Source: Marinibacterium anthonyi
GTDB taxonomy: Bacteria > Pseudomonadota > Alphaproteobacteria > Rhodobacterales > Rhodobacteraceae
Assembly (NCBI GenBank): GCA_003217735.2
Contig: CP031585.1
Location: forward strand, 3,769,501 to 3,833,500
Length of the DNA stretch: 64,000 bases
Direction of reading: 5' to 3'
The position numbers were made by a program, and so were the translations under genes. Under the pieces are notes generated by a model. It was not told where the DNA came from, did no database searches, and was given only the letters and a program-made list of their open reading frames with translations. Of the stretch, positions 63,999-64,000 are shown in pieces. The first letter of the stretch is position 1, and each line of letters starts with the position of its first letter.

Positions 63999-64000
63999 CG

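Overview
The window is a high-G+C alphaproteobacterial chromosome segment, most likely Rhodobacterales (Roseobacter/Paracoccaceae). The evidence is the gene order (cobT, a dcw cell-wall/division cluster with twin DUF2484 genes between murB and murC, lpxC-bamD-recN beside ftsZ, hisB-hisH-hisA-hisF-hisE interleaved with small genes), a DUF1127 gene followed by CcsR-type anti-Shine-Dalgarno sRNAs, and the intergenic hairpin repeats. All functional calls come from reading translated sequence and motifs; no database search was run.

Layout. 1-6.7 kb: end of cobT, an M24B aminopeptidase, DUF427, a ClC channel, a Popeye-like membrane protein and a small membrane protein. 6.8-34.3 kb (mostly minus strand, transcribed right to left): mraZ-rsmH-ftsL-ftsI-murE-murF-mraY, then a DedA protein and an unknown lysine-rich protein, murD, two plus-strand genes (an HI0933-type flavoprotein and a small secreted protein), then ftsW-murG-murC-DUF2484-DUF2484-murB-ddl-ftsQ-ftsA-ftsZ, lpxC, bamD and recN. 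This cluster makes lipid II, the divisome and part of the outer-membrane machinery. 34.3-36.2 kb: a leader of about 635 bases for the dcw cluster, and mrp ending at a strong terminator. 36.4-37.3 kb: a DUF1127 gene followed by six tandem sRNA units, each with two hairpins whose loops carry CTCCTCC. 37.8-39.3 kb: two unsecreted proteins of unknown role, one with a peptidoglycan-binding-like domain and one with an HExxH-type motif. 39.3-47.8 kb: a UvrD/PcrA helicase with a LexA-type box, an FMN lactate dehydrogenase, pyruvate carboxylase with a CtrA-type box, and an SH3 protein. 47.9-57 kb: two identical tRNA-Gly genes, an SDR enzyme, a stand-alone Lrp ligand domain, the his genes, a divergent DUF2306/tetR pair with two matching operators, CoA-binding and YHS proteins, rlmB and tRNA-Tyr.

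57.16 kb to the end: an integrated mobile element starting at the 3' end of tRNA-Tyr. It carries a large serine recombinase split by an IS3-family insertion, a small conserved partner gene, an operator-like cluster of palindromes, a VirD4/TraG coupling protein and two membrane/coiled-coil accessory genes. This looks like one end of an integrative and conjugative element whose integrase is now inactivated.

The most unusual features are the six-unit CcsR-like array with compensatory stem changes, the IS-split recombinase that can be rejoined exactly in frame, a 26-codon reading frame overlapping the ftsZ start codon, and several regulatory palindromes (TetR-type operators, LexA-type and CtrA-type boxes, an 18-bp perfect palindrome beside dedA).
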